64,000 nt of DNA from Pantoea sp. RIT-PI-b (GTDB lineage: Bacteria > Pseudomonadota > Gammaproteobacteria > Enterobacterales > Enterobacteriaceae): the NCBI RefSeq assembly GCF_001187905.1, contig NZ_LGIS01000012.1, forward strand, positions 852,686-916,685. Reading direction: 5' to 3'. Shown piece after piece: positions 61,145-64,000 of this stretch. The translations under genes and the position numbers were made by a program. Each line of letters begins with the position of its first letter. Within the stretch, counting starts at the first letter, position 1. The notes below the pieces were generated by a model that saw only the letters and a list, made by a program, of their open reading frames with translations, made no database searches and was not told the origin of the DNA.

Positions 61145-62137
61145 CTACACCTTGCCCGTCAGCGCCGGAATCGGTGTTTGCGGGCGAGCGCCCTGCTGGC
61201 GGGTCAACAAGATCTGTCCCAGCAAGCTATCTTTGTTCACCACGCCATATTTCAGGTTAGTGTCGAGATATTTACGATCAAACCCCGTCAATTTGGTCAG
61301 CGGCGGCAGCACCGCAGGCAAACGATCCACCATCAACATGCGGCTCAATTTAACCGGACGCCACTCCACCAGGCTCTGATAAAGCAACGCGCTGGCTTCG
61401 CATTTCCGCAGATAGAAGTTGTATTGATTGTTTTCGCGTAACGCCTGCTGCTGTGCGATATACACCACCAGATAATCGGGCGGCGTAATGCCCTGCACAA
61501 TAGTTTCATAATCAGGCAGCGCGAGCAGACGACGGAAAAACTCATCGGCACCGACTTCCACAATCGGGCGGAAGAAGTGCAGCCAGCGCGCTATAAAGGC
61601 GTTATTTTTCGGCGCGGCAAGAAACCAGGATTCAATCACCGGATAGGCTTTATCCAGCGTGGAGCTTTCGCGATAAAACGCGATCAGGTCATAACGATCC
61701 GCGCTGTTCACCGCCAGCAACTCATCCATGGTGCGATTGAGAATAATGGTGGCATCCATCCAGATCCCGCCGTAGCGATGCAGCAGTTCCAGCCTGATGA
61801 CATCACTTTTGTGTGAAGGTCGCATATCCTGATGCACGAAGTGCAAACCCGGCAGGTAGTCCTGAATATTCAGGTTATTAATCACCGTAACCTGATAGCC
61901 GGGATTTTCGCGCACGATTTTATCGACAAAAATCTGCACTTCCGCCGGCAACGTTTCACTTTCCCAATACATCCAAATCTGACGCGGTATGGCTGCAGGT
62001 GCCGTCTGGCGCGGCAGCAAATTGATATCCTGCTCCGCAGCCGGATTGTAGTCAGGTAGCGTTCTGCGTTTGGTAAGCTTTTTCTCTGCCAGTAAACCTA
62101 ATGAGACCAGATGGGTTTTGAATTTATTCTTTTTCAT
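61145..62137 (-). CDS. Capsular polysaccharide synthesis-type glycosyltransferase (GT-A, DXD sugar)
   Basis: 330 residues. IPRQIWMYWESETLPAEVQI starts the nucleotide-sugar domain; SHKSDVIRLELLHRYGGIWM with following DAT is the DXD-type region of the Caps_synth/GT32-like family. No membrane helix; it is likely peripheral on the cytoplasmic face. It would add a sugar to a surface polysaccharide or glycan. It stands alone, without other capsule genes, convergent to the XRE gene four bases away. Confidence 0.85.
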   Translation of the reverse strand: MKKNKFKTHLVSLGLLAEKKLTKRRTLPDYNPAAEQDINLLPRQTAPAAIPRQIWMYWESETLPAEVQIFVDKIVRENPGYQVTVINNLNIQDYLPGLHFVHQDMRPSHKSDVIRLELLHRYGGIWMDATIILNRTMDELLAVNSADRYDLIAFYRESSTLDKAYPVIESWFLAAPKNNAFIARWLHFFRPIVEVGADEFFRRLLALPDYETIVQGITPPDYLVVYIAQQQALRENNQYNFYLRKCEASALLYQSLVEWRPVKLSRMLMVDRLPAVLPPLTKLTGFDRKYLDTNLKYGVVNKDSLLGQILLTRQQGARPQTPIPALTGKV

Positions 62138-62474
62138 GGTTTCTCCAGCAGCACGGCCGCTAGTGACTTAATCATTGCTGTTAAAAAAAGGCGTGCATTA
62201 GCCCTACGGCAAAGGGTCGTAGATAGCTGATAAAAGCCCGGAAAATTGAGACAAAATTAACAAACAGCACCCGGAACGACAATTTAATAAACGGGTTAAG
62301 CGTCACTTTAAGAGAATACGTAGAACTGTGGGGTCGCCGCGCCCCTGGTTTGTGAAACGTTACGCAAAGCCGAACATCTTACAAGAACGGTTAAAATTAA
62401 TACTGGATATATAAACAGTGATACGTATACTAATTCAACAGCCAAAGGGCTAAGTGAGTCTGCAAGAGGTGATA
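62138..62474. other. Gene-free AT-rich stretch
   Basis: 337 bases between the divergently transcribed glycosyltransferase and antirepressor-like genes. It is AT-rich with a short GC-rich patch near 62330-62345. The promoters of both genes should be here; I see no RNA gene. Confidence 0.5.
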
Positions 62475-63185
62475 ATGATGATGATCTCAACCGAAAGTCT
62501 GTCTGCTTTGAATACATCCTTGTTGATGGGCAGTCGTGAAATTGCCAGGGTCACAGGCATCACACACGGTGAAGTGAAACGCCTGATTAAAAGCCTGGAA
62601 ACCGCCCAGCGTCTTTCCCAGCCGCTGACGGTTAATCATTATGAGCATCTGGGTGAAATACGGCAGGAGTTGCAGCTCAATAAGCGGGACTCATTGTTAG
62701 CCGTGGCGCGACTCTCGCCCGGCTTTACTGCGGAAATACTCGATCTTTGGCAGCAGCGTGAACAATTTACTCATCTGCCCGATTTCACCAATCCGGCCGA
62801 AGCGGCCCGCGCCTGGGCGGAACAGTTTGAACAGCGTCGCGCTGCCGAACAGCAACTTGCGTTATCTACGCCTAAGGCTGAATTCTTTGACCGCTTTGTC
62901 GAAGTTGAAGACTCGCTCGGCTTTCGTCAGTTGTGCAAAATGCTGAAAGTGAAGGAAACGGAGTTTCGTGAATTTCTCTTAGCGCGCAACATTATGTACC
63001 GTGAAAAAGGCACGCTGGCACCACAGCAGCATCATATGCAGGCGGGTTATTTTACGCTGCGATCCGGCCGCGGCGAAAATCAGCATGCGTTTTCGCAGGC
63101 ACGTTTTACCGCTAAAGGCGTGAAATGGGTGGCGAGTTTATGGGCGGGACATATGTCGGACCAACCGAAAGGTGTCGCGGCCTAG
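62475..63185 (+). CDS. Phage antirepressor KilAC-domain protein, isolated
   Basis: About 236 residues. The first part (MGSREIARVTGITHGEVKRL) resembles the phage Rha/antirepressor HTH region. The C-terminal part (about 125-225: LGFRQLCKMLKVKETEFREF, MYREKGTLAPQQHHMQAGYF) fits the KilAC DNA-binding domain, ending with ARFTAKGVKWVASLWAGHM. I chose ATG at 62475, behind AGAGG; a GTG at 62454 and two more ATGs are alternatives. No other phage genes are near, so it is either a prophage remnant or a domesticated regulator. Confidence 0.82.
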   Translation: MMMISTESLSALNTSLLMGSREIARVTGITHGEVKRLIKSLETAQRLSQPLTVNHYEHLGEIRQELQLNKRDSLLAVARLSPGFTAEILDLWQQREQFTHLPDFTNPAEAARAWAEQFEQRRAAEQQLALSTPKAEFFDRFVEVEDSLGFRQLCKMLKVKETEFREFLLARNIMYREKGTLAPQQHHMQAGYFTLRSGRGENQHAFSQARFTAKGVKWVASLWAGHMSDQPKGVAA

Positions 63186-63203
63186 ATGCGCATTTTGCGC
63201 ATC
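63185..63203. terminator. Hairpin at the end of the antirepressor-like gene
   Basis: GATGCGCA pairs perfectly with TGCGCATC around TTT and begins at the last base of the stop codon. There is no T tract. It may stop transcription weakly or protect the 3' end. Confidence 0.45.
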
Positions 63204-63220
63204 AGGCTTGGCACGTATGA

Positions 63221-63246
63221 CGCACCTGACGGTCTCGTCGGGTGCG
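63221..63246. repeat. Hairpin with 10-bp stem between convergent genes
   Basis: CGCACCTGAC pairs with GTCGGGTGCG (one T-G pair) around GGTCTC. With the hairpin at 63185 it forms a two-hairpin, REP-like block between convergent genes. Confidence 0.5.
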
Positions 63247-63257
63247 CACTGGAATAA

Positions 63258-63749
63258 TTACAGCGTCATCAGCATCTCGTGCCACGCCATTCCGCCATGA
63301 TCGGACTCGGACGGTTTGATGTATTGATATCCCCACTTTTTATACAGCTCAACGTGCTGGGTTTTACACATGAGGTGAATGGTTTGCTTGTTCATCAGCT
63401 TCATGCGCTCAATAAACTGGCGCATTAGCAGCGACGCATAGCCTTTGCCCTGGAAAGCAGGATCGAGCACTACTGACATAATCACCGCATTGGGTGCCGC
63501 AGGATCGTGGCCGATAAGCTCTTTGAAATCCTCATCCGACATCACCACGTCCCACGCACAACCCGCATTGATAAAACCGATGACTTCACCGTCTGCTTCC
63601 AGGCACAAAAAGCCCTGTGGATATTGCGCGATGCGGGTAGCGATTTTCTCGTGCGTTGCCGCCTCATCACCTTCATAGGCTTCAATTTCAATCGCGTAAC
63701 AACGATCCACATCTGCCCGCTTCGCTTCTCTAAACACTAACGTCGACAC
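63258..63749 (-). CDS. GNAT family N-acetyltransferase
   Basis: 163 residues from GTG at 63749 (GAGG upstream). The acetyl-CoA motif is VLDPAFQGKGYASLLMRQFI with Q/RxxGxG/A spacing (QGKGYA), and the C-terminal part YKKWGYQYIKPSESDHGGMA fits the serotonin/aralkylamine N-acetyltransferase-like group. It acetylates a small amine or protein; the substrate is unknown. Monocistronic. Confidence 0.9.
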   Translation of the reverse strand: MSTLVFREAKRADVDRCYAIEIEAYEGDEAATHEKIATRIAQYPQGFLCLEADGEVIGFINAGCAWDVVMSDEDFKELIGHDPAAPNAVIMSVVLDPAFQGKGYASLLMRQFIERMKLMNKQTIHLMCKTQHVELYKKWGYQYIKPSESDHGGMAWHEMLMTL

Positions 63750-63847
63750 AACTAAACCTCATCGTTTTACTTCTGAACGACGGTCATTCTAACAGGCGAG
63801 GAGAATAGGCGTGCTGATTGATCTGCTTGCTGCATATAAAGTTACCT

Positions 63848-63871
63848 GGTCGCCATGAATGGCGACCCTAC
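63848..63871. repeat. Single hairpin of the repeat family
   Basis: GGTCGCC and GGCGACC flank ATGAAT, followed by CTAC. It is nearly identical to the right half of the repeat at 14108-14165. Confidence 0.65.
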
Positions 63872-63897
63872 AGGCTGAGGGATCCCCAGGAATATTG

Positions 63898-64000
63898 TTA
63901 ATACACATACACGATATTCCTGTAATTCCCGGCCAGCCCGGCCCGCGCCTCTTCAATATCCAGTTCTCTCACGCTGTCCGGTTCCTGCCTTATCGCGTTC
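63898..64000 (-). CDS. C-terminal end of an unidentified gene, cut by window edge
   Basis: Reading the minus strand from the right edge, about 33 codons remain open, ending RNIVYVY then TAA at 63898-63900. The part EPDSVRELDIEEARAGLAGN looks protein-like. Too little is present to identify it, and it may be an open frame by chance. Confidence 0.4.
   Translation of the reverse strand, partial: NAIRQEPDSVRELDIEEARAGLAGNYRNIVYVY

Noticed and set aside
61145..63185. Prophage or capsule locus
   Set aside because: Only one glycosyltransferase and one antirepressor-like gene are present; no structural, integrase, polymerase or export genes accompany them.

Overview
The window looks like chromosomal DNA of a plant- or soil-associated enterobacterium, most likely Erwiniaceae (Pantoea/Erwinia-like). 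I infer this from moderately high GC, enterobacterial intergenic style (short palindromic repeats, tight ATGA overlaps), a thiOSGF operon behind a TPP riboswitch, and a very large share of transport and sugar-catabolism genes. This is a guess from gene content; no rRNA or core marker is present. I saw no rRNA, tRNA, CRISPR array or intact insertion sequence.

Layout. 1-4.2 kb: a minus-strand thiamine operon, TPP riboswitch - thiO - thiS - thiG - thiF - ABC ATPase - ABC permease (cut by the window start). Its ThiF is fused to a rhodanese domain. 4.4 kb: a lone type II lumazine synthase gene. 5-9.6 kb: MFS transporters, a pirin and its divergent LysR regulator. 9.8-18.7 kb: a two-armed locus with a ROK sugar kinase, Dpp-type permeases and a binding protein on the minus strand, and a ROK repressor, an MlrC/M81 protein and a double ATPase on the plus strand. 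Together these form a complete peptide-type ABC system with its own regulator, hydrolase and kinase. 18.8-24 kb: a tautomerase/carboxymuconolactone decarboxylase pair with a LysR regulator, an acetyltransferase, an NAD(P)-binding protein, a lipoprotein and an MHS transporter. 24.3-28.3 kb: small poorly known genes (including an overlapping pair too short to notice easily), a DHA2 efflux/LysR pair, and a GhoS-like antitoxin candidate. 28.5-31.8 kb: a catabolic-type glutamate dehydrogenase divergent from a CycA-like amino acid permease.

32.2-47.3 kb is the most striking region: an inositol-type catabolic cluster around an RpiR regulator. iolD, iolE and an SDR run to the left; an aldehyde dehydrogenase, an HpcH/HpaI aldolase, a D-2-hydroxyacid dehydrogenase and iolG run to the right. 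A sugar-binding protein, a second isomerase, a second Gfo/Idh/MocA oxidoreductase, a LacI regulator and a phytanoyl-CoA-type dioxygenase follow. The classical lower-pathway genes iolB, iolC and iolJ are absent here, so IolD may feed an oxidation/aldolase route instead. Six related 14-bp motifs occur as three pairs, each offset by exactly 29 bp, in the three promoter regions around the RpiR gene.

47.3-57 kb: a ROK regulator and, diverging from it, a MalFGK-type ABC operon with a PfkB kinase. Between them sits a probable insertion with Lrp - LysE exporter - extra PanB - decayed phosphodiesterase, bracketed by imperfect repeats. 57-64 kb: HxlR with a periplasmic metallo-beta-lactamase-fold hydrolase, a DHA2 efflux pump with an XRE regulator, a capsule-type glycosyltransferase, a solo phage-antirepressor-like gene and a GNAT acetyltransferase. 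Start sites were chosen by ribosome-binding sites and family N-termini, so several differ from the longest open frame.
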